Of a DNA stretch of 18,179 nt, positions 1 through 6,911 are shown one piece after another (positions within the stretch are counted from its first letter, which is position 1; the number at the start of each line of letters is the position of its first letter). A model generated the notes under the pieces. It was not told the origin of the DNA. It saw only the letters and a program-made list of their open reading frames with translations, and ran no database searches. Source of the DNA: an uncultured Lachnospiraceae bacterium (GTDB lineage: Bacteria > Bacillota > Clostridia > Lachnospirales > Lachnospiraceae). The stretch lies in NCBI GenBank assembly GCA_900539175.1, contig UQAW01000077.1, positions 1 through 18,179 on the forward strand, written 5' to 3'. The position numbers and the translations under genes were made by a program.

Positions 1-63
1 TTCATGTGTTAAGTTTTCAAAGTGCTATTGGTTGTCCATTTGTCGGGCAACTCATGATATTTT

Positions 64-270
64 TTAATAATCCTGCCTGTTCAGTTTTGCGTATGATTCG
101 GCAGGTAGCAACATACCTTTACGGATATCGTTGTTGCGTATAAATGCAGGATATGAACGGGCATCGATACTGTTGCCAGGAAAGACTTCAGCACAGATTG
201 ATTCCATATGTTCTATGTCATAAGCATAGATTACAGAAACCTCACTGTTGTAGGTACAAAAGCAATACAT
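64..270 (-). CDS. Small hypothetical protein (68 aa)
   Basis: I do not recognise this protein. It is a complete small reading frame with an ATG at 270 and a TAA at 64. An in-frame stop lies just upstream of the ATG, so the start cannot be much earlier. The composition is protein-like and soluble, with mixed charged and aromatic residues, two Cys near the N-terminus (residues 3 and 5) and another at 26. There is no membrane segment and no clear motif. The ribosome binding site is weak; only a GATGAGTGA stretch lies upstream. It lies downstream of tmcAL on the same strand, with about 66 bases between them, and could be the last gene of that transcript. It may also be a fragment of a longer family. 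Confidence 0.4.
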   Translation of the reverse strand: MYCFCTYNSEVSVIYAYDIEHMESICAEVFPGNSIDARSYPAFIRNNDIRKGMLLPAESYAKLNRQDY

Positions 271-336
271 ATTGGGTCACTCATCAAAATTTTACAGATA
301 GAAACCGAAATGTCAGTGCATAATGTCATTTGGCAC

Positions 337-1569
337 TTATAAAATGATAATAGGAATACTTCGTTCATCCACAGCTCTTGTTTTTGTCTTTGCCGCCTGT
401 ACGGAATGGTAAAGGTTTGATGCGAACAGGTCAGTCTGCCAATTTTCAGAAGGAATATCAGCCATTTTCACAGCCAATGGAAGATGGCTGTTTTTTTTGA
501 TTGCTGAAAGCAGCGGTGCAGCTTCTTTTCGGAAGCCCAGTACACGAATAAAATGGGGGGCCTCCATCTCTTTTTTCAGGTTCAGAATTACATGAAGCAA
601 TGCCCGGTTAATTCGGGCTCTGGTGATTTCTTTTGTTTTTAAAAGGTCTGCAAATTGGCTGAAGGTTTCAAAGGTTTGGAGGTTCCGGAGCGTTCGATTA
701 GCAAGAGATTCCGGATAATCCAAATATGCGGAAAGTTCCTGTGCAGAGAGGGACAAAAGACGATATTTCAACACCAGAGAAAAATCATCTTCTGTTAGAA
801 ATCGTGTATCCGTCTGAAAACCGTCATCCGCCCCGAAGGCTGACAGCATGGAAAAGACGGATTTCGGCACATAAGGAGCTAGCTCTGACAGGCGGTTTTC
901 CAAAAGTGCCTGTCGGACGGCAGTTGCGGAACAAAAACGCTCTTCTAACCGGAGGCTGTGGTAATTGTCAGAGGTACGGCGGATGGCAAAAGGTTTGATG
1001 CTGCTGTTAAGAGAAAGAATTGCCCGTATATATTCCATGCCAAGCAGGTTGTTAGGACCGGAAAAAAATGTTTTAGGATCTGTAATTTCAGAACAAGTAT
1101 CCGGAAACATGGCATTCCATGCGGCAATCATTCCATGCTGATGTGCAAGGGGATAAGAAGCCCCTGACTTCAGTGCATTTTGGAGTGCACGACTGTAAGC
1201 CGAAGGTTCTTCCAATAAAATCCGGGCAAATTGTGTGAGAAGGCTTGTGTCGCCGGATTCGCTGCCAAAGCACAGGGTATCCACAACGCCCAGAGCATCC
1301 AGAATCCCAACTGCGCCGGAAGCAAAGTCTCTGGCGCTGGCAGTGGAATAGCGGACGGGCAGTTCCAGAACGAGATCTGCACCGTGTTCCAGTGCCATCC
1401 GGGCACGAAGATGCTTTTCCAGAATCGCAGGGGTTCCCCGCTGGACATAGTCTCCGCTCATGACAACTACGATATAATCGGTTCCGGTTTGTTTGCGTGC
1501 CTGTAAAATCTGATAAGCATGTCCGTTGTGAAAGGGATTATATTCTGCAATGATGCCTGTAACTGTCAT
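337..1569 (-). CDS. tmcAL: tRNA(Met) cytidine acetate ligase TmcAL
   Basis: This is a cytoplasmic enzyme of the nucleotidyltransferase-like DUF795 family. The family uses acetate and ATP to form N4-acetylcytidine at the wobble base C34 of elongator tRNA(Met). The N-terminus carries the adenylyl-transferase signature: GIIAEYNPFHNGH ends in H14-N-G-H17, followed by SGDYVQRG near 38-45 and FGSESGD near 101-107. The length of 410 aa is normal for the family. The frame stays open upstream to 1776, but I place the start at the ATG at 1569. The family's conserved N-terminus begins there, and an AGAGAGG ribosome binding site lies 8 bases before it. The extra upstream codons come from a palindromic repeat. 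In Clostridia this gene usually neighbours pta-ackA, whose pathway makes acetate, its substrate; here an accessory locus separates them. Confidence 0.93.
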   Translation of the reverse strand: MTVTGIIAEYNPFHNGHAYQILQARKQTGTDYIVVVMSGDYVQRGTPAILEKHLRARMALEHGADLVLELPVRYSTASARDFASGAVGILDALGVVDTLCFGSESGDTSLLTQFARILLEEPSAYSRALQNALKSGASYPLAHQHGMIAAWNAMFPDTCSEITDPKTFFSGPNNLLGMEYIRAILSLNSSIKPFAIRRTSDNYHSLRLEERFCSATAVRQALLENRLSELAPYVPKSVFSMLSAFGADDGFQTDTRFLTEDDFSLVLKYRLLSLSAQELSAYLDYPESLANRTLRNLQTFETFSQFADLLKTKEITRARINRALLHVILNLKKEMEAPHFIRVLGFRKEAAPLLSAIKKNSHLPLAVKMADIPSENWQTDLFASNLYHSVQAAKTKTRAVDERSIPIIIL

Positions 1570-1597
1570 GGTGGCGACCTCTCTTCTTGAATTCGTC

Positions 1598-1763
1598 CTA
1601 GAGCGTGTTTGAAAATTCATTCCCGCGATCTGCACGCCCCACTTTGCGGTATATTTACCCCGCCTTCGGTCAACGTAGCCCGCTACGTCTCCTTCATTTG
1701 AGGCAAATCCCCCACAAACTTGGACGCACATCTCACGGAAAGCAATTTTCAAACACGCTCTAG
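1598..1763. repeat. MITE-like palindromic element with perfect 20-bp terminal inverted repeats
   Basis: The ends are a perfect 20-base inverted repeat: CTAGAGCGTGTTTGAAAATT at 1598-1617 and its exact reverse complement at 1744-1763. Imperfect pairing continues inward for about 20 more bases. A central hairpin, ACGTAGCCCGCTACGT, lies at 1673-1688. The element has no coding capacity. It sits immediately upstream of tmcAL, about 30 bases before the start codon, so it occupies the 5' leader or promoter of that gene. Its terminal repeats and size (166 bp) fit a miniature inverted-repeat element, but no transposase is present and no target duplication is certain. Confidence 0.75.
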
Positions 1764-1922
1764 TGTACTGTCTCATTCACATTTCACCAAATGACTTGCC
1801 TATTTCTCCGATTGCACATGGCAAAAAGCCTCGGCGTAGCCCGCTACGCCTGTGTTTTTACCATGCACACTCGAAGAAATATTCTGCGTTATTGGTATAG
1901 TTATTTGCGAACCGATGTACTA
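1762..1922. repeat. Second long imperfect palindrome next to the first
   Basis: This roughly 160-bp stretch folds on itself over most of its length. The inner arms 1802-1827 and 1855-1880 pair with few mismatches. The tip is GGCGTAGCCCGCTACGCC at 1833-1850, and weaker pairing continues out to a GTAC-containing end near 1917-1922. It shares the GTAGCCCGCTAC tip with the neighbouring element but has different arms, so the two look related yet distinct. It is intergenic and non-coding. Bases 1923-2032, down to the end of the regulator gene, hold nothing I can identify. Confidence 0.6.
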
Positions 1923-2032
1923 ATATTGTGATCTGATCAATTGTTTTTTGTTTTATGTGAGTAATCTGTGTATTTCATATTATAACAAGTTGTATATTTT
2001 ATCAAGGAAGGCAACGTTGGGTGGAAAAGATA

Positions 2033-2356
2033 TTACAGAGAATCCCTTTTTTTGTTCAGTTCTTTCATGATACTGAGGATATGGATCAGTACCTCATCAT
2101 CTAATTTTTTGGCTTCTGTAAGGAATTCGCGGAGCTTTTCCGGATTATTGTTTCCTTCGTCGAAAAATTCCTGTGGAGTGACGCCTAAAAAATCACAGAT
2201 ATAGAAAAATGATTGCATGGAGGGAAGCGATTTCTTGTTCTCAATTGTATTGATATAATTATTTGCCTGTCCAAGTGACAAAGACATATCACGCGCAGAG
2301 ACACCCTTTTGTATTCTTAATTTTGCGAGTCTGTCAGGAAGAAAATCTTCAAACAT
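2033..2356 (-). CDS. XRE-family helix-turn-helix transcriptional regulator
   Basis: This is a small cytoplasmic DNA-binding protein of 107 aa. Residues about 9-62 form a typical Cro/C1-type helix-turn-helix domain: LAKLRIQKGVSARDMSLSLG, then NNYINTIENKKSLPS, then the FFYICDFLGVTPQEFF helix. A short charged C-terminal helix follows (EKLREFLTEAKKLDDEVLIHIL). I chose the ATG at 2356 because AAAGGTGG lies 8 bases upstream; in-frame GTG codons at 2365 and 2368 fall inside that ribosome binding site. A TATAAT-like -10 is visible on the minus strand at 2388-2393, but I see no good -35. The gene is transcribed away from the PqqD gene across a 366-base gap, the usual position for a local regulator of the adjoining RiPP locus. 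That role is inference. Confidence 0.85.
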   Translation of the reverse strand: MFEDFLPDRLAKLRIQKGVSARDMSLSLGQANNYINTIENKKSLPSMQSFFYICDFLGVTPQEFFDEGNNNPEKLREFLTEAKKLDDEVLIHILSIMKELNKKRDSL

Positions 2357-2634
2357 TATATTCACCACCTTTTATAATAGATTGTACATTATATAAAAGT
2401 CTTAACCGATAAATATAATGGGGTATTTTGGTTGACGTGAAAGATTTAATATGTTAATATTAGATATACGATAGTTTAAAATTAGTAAAAAGCGGATGGT
2501 AGAAAAGATAAAAAGTAGGTTATATAAAATGCAGATCAGCCGGCGAATCAGAAAATCAGGAGATATAATTCTGTAATGATATAGAAAAAGTGATATGTTT
2601 AAAAAAAAATTGATATTTACAAACAAATGAGATA

Positions 2635-2663
2635 TTGCATGTGTGAAGGAAATATGATACGAT
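2635..2663 (+). promoter_or_regulatory. Possible sigma-A promoter for the RiPP locus
   Basis: TTGCAT at 2635-2640 and TACGAT at 2658-2663 are separated by 17 bases, in the AT-rich gap between the divergent regulator and the PqqD gene. The -10 matches consensus at only four of six positions. The rest of this 366-base gap (2357-2722) is very AT-rich and shows no other gene. Confidence 0.35.
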
Positions 2664-2673
2664 GAAAAAAATG

Positions 2674-2688
2674 TGATAATTATTATCA
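2674..2688. promoter_or_regulatory. Perfect palindrome, candidate operator
   Basis: TGATAATTATTATCA is a perfect 7-1-7 palindrome lying just downstream of the putative -10 and about 35 bases before the PqqD start codon. Its placement suits repression by the divergently encoded XRE regulator. In DNA this AT-rich, a palindrome of this size could arise by chance. Confidence 0.35.
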
Positions 2689-2722
2689 AAGCTTCAAAAG
2701 AGTATGTTTTGGGGGACAAGAA

Positions 2723-2989
2723 ATGAGAATCAATGATAATTTTATTATGAGAGAAATTGGCGGAGAATATATTGTTGTTCCTACAGGGGAGACGGCCCGA
2801 AAGTATAATGGATTGATCAGTGTCAATGAAACCGGGGCATTTCTCTGGGAAGAGTTGCAGGAGGAAGTAACGATAGAACAGCTGGTTCATAAAGTGGTAC
2901 AGAAGTATGAAGTGGACGAAGAGACAGCCAGAAAAGATATTGAGGTTTATATAGAAAAGTTTCAAAGCAGAGGATTACTAAATATCTGA
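2723..2989 (+). CDS. PqqD-like RiPP recognition protein (88 aa)
   Basis: This is a free-standing PqqD-family protein. In RiPP pathways such proteins form the winged-helix recognition element that binds the leader peptide and hands the precursor to the modifying enzymes. The sequence has the standard pattern: an N-terminal beta region with GGEYIVVPTGE, then NGLISVNETGAFLWEEL (residues about 29-45), and C-terminal helices with VEDEETARKD-like spacing and a final FQSRGLL. The length is normal. The ATG at 2723 follows a GGGGGA ribosome binding site. It is the first plus-strand gene of the locus. Both radical SAM enzymes downstream have only about 30 residues before their CxxxCxxC motif, so neither carries its own recognition domain, which fits the use of a separate PqqD. 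I am sure of the family; the assignment to this pathway is from context. Confidence 0.88.
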   Translation: MRINDNFIMREIGGEYIVVPTGETARKYNGLISVNETGAFLWEELQEEVTIEQLVHKVVQKYEVDEETARKDIEVYIEKFQSRGLLNI

Positions 2990-3010
2990 CGAAAACCGTA
3001 TTACTTATGA

Positions 3011-3050
3011 TAATAAAGTAATGGCAGATTCTTCTGTCATACTTTTATTA
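3011..3050 (+). terminator. Hairpin after the PqqD gene
   Basis: AATAAAGTAATGGCAG and CTGTCATACTTTTATT form a long stem, with a small offset, around an ATTCTT loop, 22 bases after the PqqD stop. The right arm is T-rich but no separate T-run follows. It may be a partial terminator or attenuator that sets PqqD expression apart from that of the peptide gene. Confidence 0.5.
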
Positions 3051-3060
3051 TATGATACCA

Positions 3061-3229
3061 GGGTCAAAAGGTTATGCGTTTCATGCTTGCATGAAAAAGC
3101 ATGACTTTGGAACCCGCAAAACATGAGAAAGCAGCCCGGACAGGGCGGATTTTGAATGTTTTCAGGGGTGCGGGGCGCAAAGTACGCAGTAATCCCCAGG
3201 TATCATGGGGGCAAAATACCTTTTGACCC
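3061..3229. repeat. Palindromic element with 12-bp terminal inverted repeats, between PqqD and the first precursor
   Basis: GGGTCAAAAGGT at 3061-3072 is matched exactly by its reverse complement at 3218-3229. Several small hairpins lie inside: TTTCATG-CTTG-CATGAAA near 3079-3096, GCCC-GGACA-GGGC near 3134-3146 and CCCCA-GGTATCA-TGGGG near 3193-3209. No reading frame in it looks real. The structure resembles a miniature inverted-repeat element inserted within the operon. It also lies in the probable 5' leader of the precursor gene, 48 bases before its start codon, so it could affect that transcript. Confidence 0.6.
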
Positions 3230-3277
3230 AATATCCTAATAGATAAAACATAAAATAAGTGAAAGGAAAAGAAGAAG

Positions 3278-3445
3278 ATGAAAGAAAAGTACGTAGCACC
3301 AAAAGCAGATTTTTTAGAGTATGTGGTAGACAAGAAGGTTGCGGCCGATAATGCATTCTTTGTAGGCTGCGGTGTCGAGGCCGGAGAAGGAGACGGATCG
3401 AAAGTCAGCGGAGATATTTGCAGCGATGGTGTTTTTGAACTCTGA
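3278..3445 (+). CDS. Putative RiPP precursor peptide A (55 aa)
   Basis: This is a short gene. The leader-like N-terminus is MKEKYVAPKADFLEYV, rich in Lys and Glu, with Tyr5 and Pro8 spaced as YxxP. The C-terminal part is Gly/Asp/Ser-rich and holds two Cys (31 and 48) and two Phe pairs or singles (F27, F28, F53). A GAAAGGAAAAG ribosome binding site precedes the ATG. The leader matches that of precursor B at 10387 (M-K-x-K-Y-x-x-P-K, then E-Y-V and V-A), although the cores differ. PqqD-type recognition proteins and their relatives in lasso pathways bind leaders with a YxxP motif. The role as substrate is inferred from size, leader similarity and position between the PqqD and kinase genes. No cleavage site is certain; VAADN near residue 25 is one possible boundary. 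Confidence 0.7.
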   Translation: MKEKYVAPKADFLEYVVDKKVAADNAFFVGCGVEAGEGDGSKVSGDICSDGVFEL

Positions 3446-3666
3446 TTTTGAGTAAGGTTTTAAAAACTGGCATGAAGTGCCTTGTTCAGCAGATTTGTGT
3501 GCTGGTACAGGTGTGTGCAGACAATGCTATGGAATGAATTTTCGGTTCGCAGTGTGGGGGCAGAGTACGTGACAGAAAGACAACGGACGGAAAATCAAGT
3601 GGGTGATTCTGGATGCATCATTGTGTCGGTATAAGCAGGTATGTCTGAAAATTGAATTGGAGAGTT

Positions 3667-4371
3667 ATGGGAAAATACCGAATTGCAGAATTGAATGTGA
3701 TGGTAGAAGCGGAAGGGGAGCGGCTGCTCAGGCAGATGAAGCCGTATGAATCCTGTTTTGCAGGGGAACCTCAGATTTCCCTGGCGTTGAGCAAGGCAGA
3801 CCGGGCATCCCGTATCGTTTGCTGTGATACCATGAGTGCAGAGGAATGGGAATATTGTCTGACCGGAGATCGGTTTTTGGAACAATTGATTGTGAAGCGA
3901 TATGGGATTATTCTTCATGCATCGGCTATTCTTGTAGACGGCAATGCATATTTATTTTCCGCAAAGAGCGGAACCGGGAAGTCAACCCATACGCAGTTAT
4001 GGATGCGTTATTTGGATGGAAATGCCCGGATTTTAAATGATGATAAGCCGGCACTCAGGTGTTTGAACGGACACATGTATGCATACGGAACACCCTGGAG
4101 CGGGACCAGTCCGTTAAATGTCAATGAGAGAGGAAACTTGAAAGGAATTGCTTATTTATCACGGGCAAAGGAGAACAGGATTGAGGAAGTCCATGGGGCA
4201 GAAGCAGTGAGGCTGATTCTGGATAATATGCTCAGACCGATTTCTTCGGAGCATCTTTCCTATGTACTGGAATTTATTGCTCAGATGTTAAAGGAAGTAC
4301 CTGTGTATCGGTTGGAATGTAACATGGATCTTGCGGCCGCAGAACTTGCTTACTCAGTGATGAAGAAGTAA
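3667..4371 (+). CDS. HprK-like (HPr kinase-related) ATP-binding protein 1
   Basis: This is a P-loop protein related to HPr kinase, 234 aa from the chosen start. H84 in the ILHAS segment precedes the phosphate-binding loop AKSGTGKST at 99-107. An acidic NDDKPAL motif follows at 124-130, then YGTPWSGTSP at 140-149. This order is typical of HprK-like proteins that accompany PqqD and RiPP genes. True HPr kinases of Firmicutes are longer and regulate sugar uptake; this protein has no such context. A homologous kinase phosphorylates the C-terminal Ser of some lasso precursors, so peptide phosphorylation is the best guess. I chose the ATG at 3667 because a GGAG lies 4 bases upstream; a TTG at 3652 would add five residues but lacks a site. 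It follows precursor A after 221 bases that hold no convincing gene. Confidence 0.78.
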   Translation: MGKYRIAELNVMVEAEGERLLRQMKPYESCFAGEPQISLALSKADRASRIVCCDTMSAEEWEYCLTGDRFLEQLIVKRYGIILHASAILVDGNAYLFSAKSGTGKSTHTQLWMRYLDGNARILNDDKPALRCLNGHMYAYGTPWSGTSPLNVNERGNLKGIAYLSRAKENRIEEVHGAEAVRLILDNMLRPISSEHLSYVLEFIAQMLKEVPVYRLECNMDLAAAELAYSVMKK

Positions 4372-4372
4372 A

Positions 4373-4379
4373 GGAGGTG
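4373..4379 (+). promoter_or_regulatory. Ribosome binding site that points to a non-standard ATA start
   Basis: GGAGGTG lies directly after the kinase stop codon. The only codon at normal distance in the open frame is ATA at 4385, five bases on. The first standard start in frame, TTG at 4406, is 26 bases away and would cut off the charged end of the signal peptide. Confidence 0.55.
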
Positions 4380-4384
4380 CAGTT

Positions 4385-4888
4385 ATAAAAAAAGTAGTCA
4401 TTTTTTTGGTTAGCATATGTTTGTCTTTTACAGTTTTCTGCAGTTGCAGTGCGAAGGATAAAGTACAGGAACAGATTCCGGCCGACAAAGCGGAGGAGAT
4501 GGAAAAAGTTTCTGAAGATGCAAATCAGGAAAGCGGTAAAGCGGACAGGCATACGAAAGACGCAGACAAAGGTGAACAGGCATCTGATATTTTAATAGCG
4601 CCGGGAGAATCACAGAAGCCGGAAACGGAGTTTGAAGAGAAGGATGAGCGGGTTCCGGAGACTGGCAGTCAGATTGCAGAAAGTCCAAAAGCAGAGTCTG
4701 AGACAAGACAGGAGACTGAGACGGAAAAAAAGGCACCGGAAAGCGTTGTGGCTGACGAGCCGAATTCTCCGACAAAAAACAGCGGAGAAGTTGGGATTAT
4801 CAGTGAGGAAGATATGGAAAACGGAACAGTAGAAAGTGTTGAAATTGATCCTTCTATGCCTGGATGGTCGCAGTTTTATACCGAGTAG
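4385..4888 (+). CDS. Probable secreted lipoprotein with ATA start, charged and Glu/Lys-rich
   Basis: This is a predicted exported protein of 167 aa if read from ATA at 4385. Read that way, the N-terminus is xKKVVIFLVSICLSFTVFCSC: a two-Lys n-region, a hydrophobic stretch and a lipobox-like FCS-C21, a classic lipoprotein signal. The rest is low-complexity and hydrophilic, very rich in Glu, Lys, Ser and Pro, and probably disordered. It ends PSMPGWSQFYTE. No enzymatic domain is visible. The unusual feature is the start. A strong ribosome binding site sits 5 bases before the ATA, and no ATG, GTG or TTG lies at a usable distance. Either ATA is used as a weak start, or an ATG has mutated and expression is reduced. 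It follows the kinase by 13 bases and precedes the secreted proteins, so it may act on the cell surface with them. Confidence 0.6.
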   Translation: MKKVVIFLVSICLSFTVFCSCSAKDKVQEQIPADKAEEMEKVSEDANQESGKADRHTKDADKGEQASDILIAPGESQKPETEFEEKDERVPETGSQIAESPKAESETRQETETEKKAPESVVADEPNSPTKNSGEVGIISEEDMENGTVESVEIDPSMPGWSQFYTE

Positions 4889-4923
4889 GCAAAAAGGGTA
4901 GTGGGGAAAGGTTGGTATAAACT

Positions 4924-6879
4924 ATGAAGGTTAAATTAAGAATTCACAAAGTAGTGGCTATGCTTTGTGTGTTATGTATGATGCTGACAGCAGTGCCGAT
5001 CACAGCATCTGCGGAGGAGAATGTAACATATATTACAACAAAGGAAGAATTGAACGGCATTCGGAATAATCTGAATGGAAATTATAAGTTGGCGAATGAT
5101 ATTGATCTGTCAGGGTATACATTGGCACCGATCGGTACACAGGCGGCTCCTTTTACAGGTACCTTTGACGGAAACGGAAAGACAATCCGTAATCTGGTAA
5201 TCAGCAGACAGACAAGCAGTTATGTCGGATTATTCGGCGCTAATCGGGGTACGGTGAAAAATCTGACCATTGACGGTGCGGATATTCTCGGAACAAAGGG
5301 CGTGGCTGCTGTTGCGGGAGCCAGCAACGGTACGATTGAGAATTGCCATGTGGTTAACAGTATTGTAGCCGGTTACAATAATACCTCAAGTGTCAGCAAC
5401 CTGTACAATAATGGCTGGTATATCGGCGCTGTTGTGGGGAATAACAGCGGTGCAGTCACAAAGTGTTCAGCAGTTGACAGTTTTGTAAATGGTGTGCGTT
5501 TTGCCGGGGGATTAGTAGGTGCGAATCTGGGCAATGGTTCCATTACGCTTTCTTTTGCAAGAAATGTGGAAATAAACAGTAATACAAACGGCAGATGGCT
5601 TTCCCTTGCGCAGATGGCGAACAACGGAGCAATTGTTATGATTAATACAGATAACTTTGTCTATGCCGTACTGGGAGGTCTTTGCGGAGAAAACCAGGCT
5701 TCTATTGAAAATTGCTATGTTTATTACGGGTATGTATATCCATGGGATTATGCAGGCGGACTTGTAGGCAGAAACAGCGGAACAATTAACAATGCTTATG
5801 TGGCAAATACCGGTGTGAGCGGATATACCAGGTATAATCAGAGTGGGTATACATTCTATCCGGATGGTATTGACTATGTCATCGGCGGAGATAATTACGG
5901 CGGCTCATTTGAGAATGTATACAATACGGAAATTGCCAATCCGAGCTGGACATCTACTGCAACAAGGTCTTATCTTGTAACAGGAAATGAGATGAAAACA
6001 CAGACTCCGTATGTGGGATTTGATTTCGAACAGATTTGGACTTTTGACGGCGCCGGGGAGAACGGCGGTTATCCGGTATTCAAAAATACCACAGAGGAGC
6101 CGGATACATATACCGTAACCTTTAATTATAATGATGATGTTACGGAGCCGTTTGTTTACGAGGCAGAAGACCAGGAAATTGTGGACGTACCGGAGAATCC
6201 GGAGAGAGAAGGCTATGATTTCCTTGGATGGTATATCGAAGGCAGTGATACTCCATGTGATTCGGTTACTGTAAACGGCAGTGATGTAGTAGTAAATGCC
6301 AGATGGGAGCAGAAAACCGTAACAGTAACACTGGTAACGAATGATGGAAATGAGCCGAAAGAATACACCCTGGCATACGGCGGCAGCTTTACCCTTCCGG
6401 AGCATGCGCCGACTCTGCAGGGAGCGGAATTTATCGGATGGTTTGATCAGAAGGAAAATAAAGTATCCGGTACTATTCAGAATATCAAAGAGGATATGAC
6501 AATCACCGCAGAATTTGCATATTTTCAGATGGTAGGCACACGAGGCAACTATGGAAAGGGAACATTGGCCTGGGGAATGAAGGTGAGCGATCCGTTCATG
6601 AGCGAAAGCTTCACTGTGAGCAAGGTTGGCATGAAATTCATACCGGAAATGATGCTGAGAGGCGAAGAGCTTACAGTAGATACGCAAGGAACCATGAATG
6701 TGGACTTTTCAGAACCTTATGGAAAAACAGTGCTGGGTCAGTTGACCGGACTTTCCAGTGGATTGTATGATATTGATATTATGGCAAGAGGATATGCAGT
6801 AATCAGGAACAATCAGACACAGGAAGAATTTGTTGTCTATACGAATGCTGTCTCAACAAAGGTAAATAATTTTAAATAG
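4924..6879 (+). CDS. Secreted GLUG/beta-helix protein with two InlB-type repeats (paralogue 1)
   Basis: This is an extracellular protein of 651 aa. A signal peptide with a Cys/Met/Leu-rich core ends at about ITASA30. Residues 35-390 form a beta-helix region with repeated GLUG-like units: VGLFGANRGTVKNL, GGLVGANLGNGSI, GGLCGENQASIENC and GGLVGRNSGTINNA. From residue 396 come two InlB B-type (Listeria-Bacteroides) repeats with the GYDFLGWY and AEFIGWFD hallmarks, each ending in a W/F-rich strand. A final domain of about 110 residues begins at GTRGNYGKGTLAWGMKV. There is no LPXTG, no membrane anchor and no S-layer domain, so retention is unexplained. Residues 396-651 are nearly repeated in the next gene. 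The family is generally linked to adhesion; any tie to the RiPP is contextual. The ribosome binding site (GGGGAAAGG) is rather far from the ATG. Confidence 0.82.
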   Translation: MKVKLRIHKVVAMLCVLCMMLTAVPITASAEENVTYITTKEELNGIRNNLNGNYKLANDIDLSGYTLAPIGTQAAPFTGTFDGNGKTIRNLVISRQTSSYVGLFGANRGTVKNLTIDGADILGTKGVAAVAGASNGTIENCHVVNSIVAGYNNTSSVSNLYNNGWYIGAVVGNNSGAVTKCSAVDSFVNGVRFAGGLVGANLGNGSITLSFARNVEINSNTNGRWLSLAQMANNGAIVMINTDNFVYAVLGGLCGENQASIENCYVYYGYVYPWDYAGGLVGRNSGTINNAYVANTGVSGYTRYNQSGYTFYPDGIDYVIGGDNYGGSFENVYNTEIANPSWTSTATRSYLVTGNEMKTQTPYVGFDFEQIWTFDGAGENGGYPVFKNTTEEPDTYTVTFNYNDDVTEPFVYEAEDQEIVDVPENPEREGYDFLGWYIEGSDTPCDSVTVNGSDVVVNARWEQKTVTVTLVTNDGNEPKEYTLAYGGSFTLPEHAPTLQGAEFIGWFDQKENKVSGTIQNIKEDMTITAEFAYFQMVGTRGNYGKGTLAWGMKVSDPFMSESFTVSKVGMKFIPEMMLRGEELTVDTQGTMNVDFSEPYGKTVLGQLTGLSSGLYDIDIMARGYAVIRNNQTQEEFVVYTNAVSTKVNNFK

Positions 6880-6911
6880 GCAGGCAAGAGCAGTAGAAAC
6901 AGATAAAAGAA

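Noticed and set aside
1..63. GTTGTCC...GGGCAAC hairpin as a terminator
   Set aside because: The stem is short and the T-run lies about 12 bases away; the gene it would serve is outside the window.
1570..1776. N-terminal extension of the TmcAL frame
   Set aside because: It is encoded by the palindromic element, and the family start with a good ribosome binding site is at 1569.
1598..1922. CRISPR array
   Set aside because: The repeats are inverted, not regularly spaced direct repeats, and no cas gene is present.
2402..2965. Minus-strand frame of 187 codons, hydrophobic
   Set aside because: It lies antisense to the PqqD gene in very AT-rich DNA, has low-complexity Phe/Ile composition and no ribosome binding site support.
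3064..3356. Minus-strand frames over the inverted repeat and precursor A
   Set aside because: They are products of the palindromic element and antisense to the precursor; no family pattern.
3471..3536. 21-codon frame starting MKCLVQQ after precursor A
   Set aside because: No ribosome binding site and no leader similarity to the two precursors.
5905..6687. Minus-strand frame of 260 codons
   Set aside because: It is antisense to the well-supported secreted protein, and similar shadow frames appear at the matching place in the paralogue.
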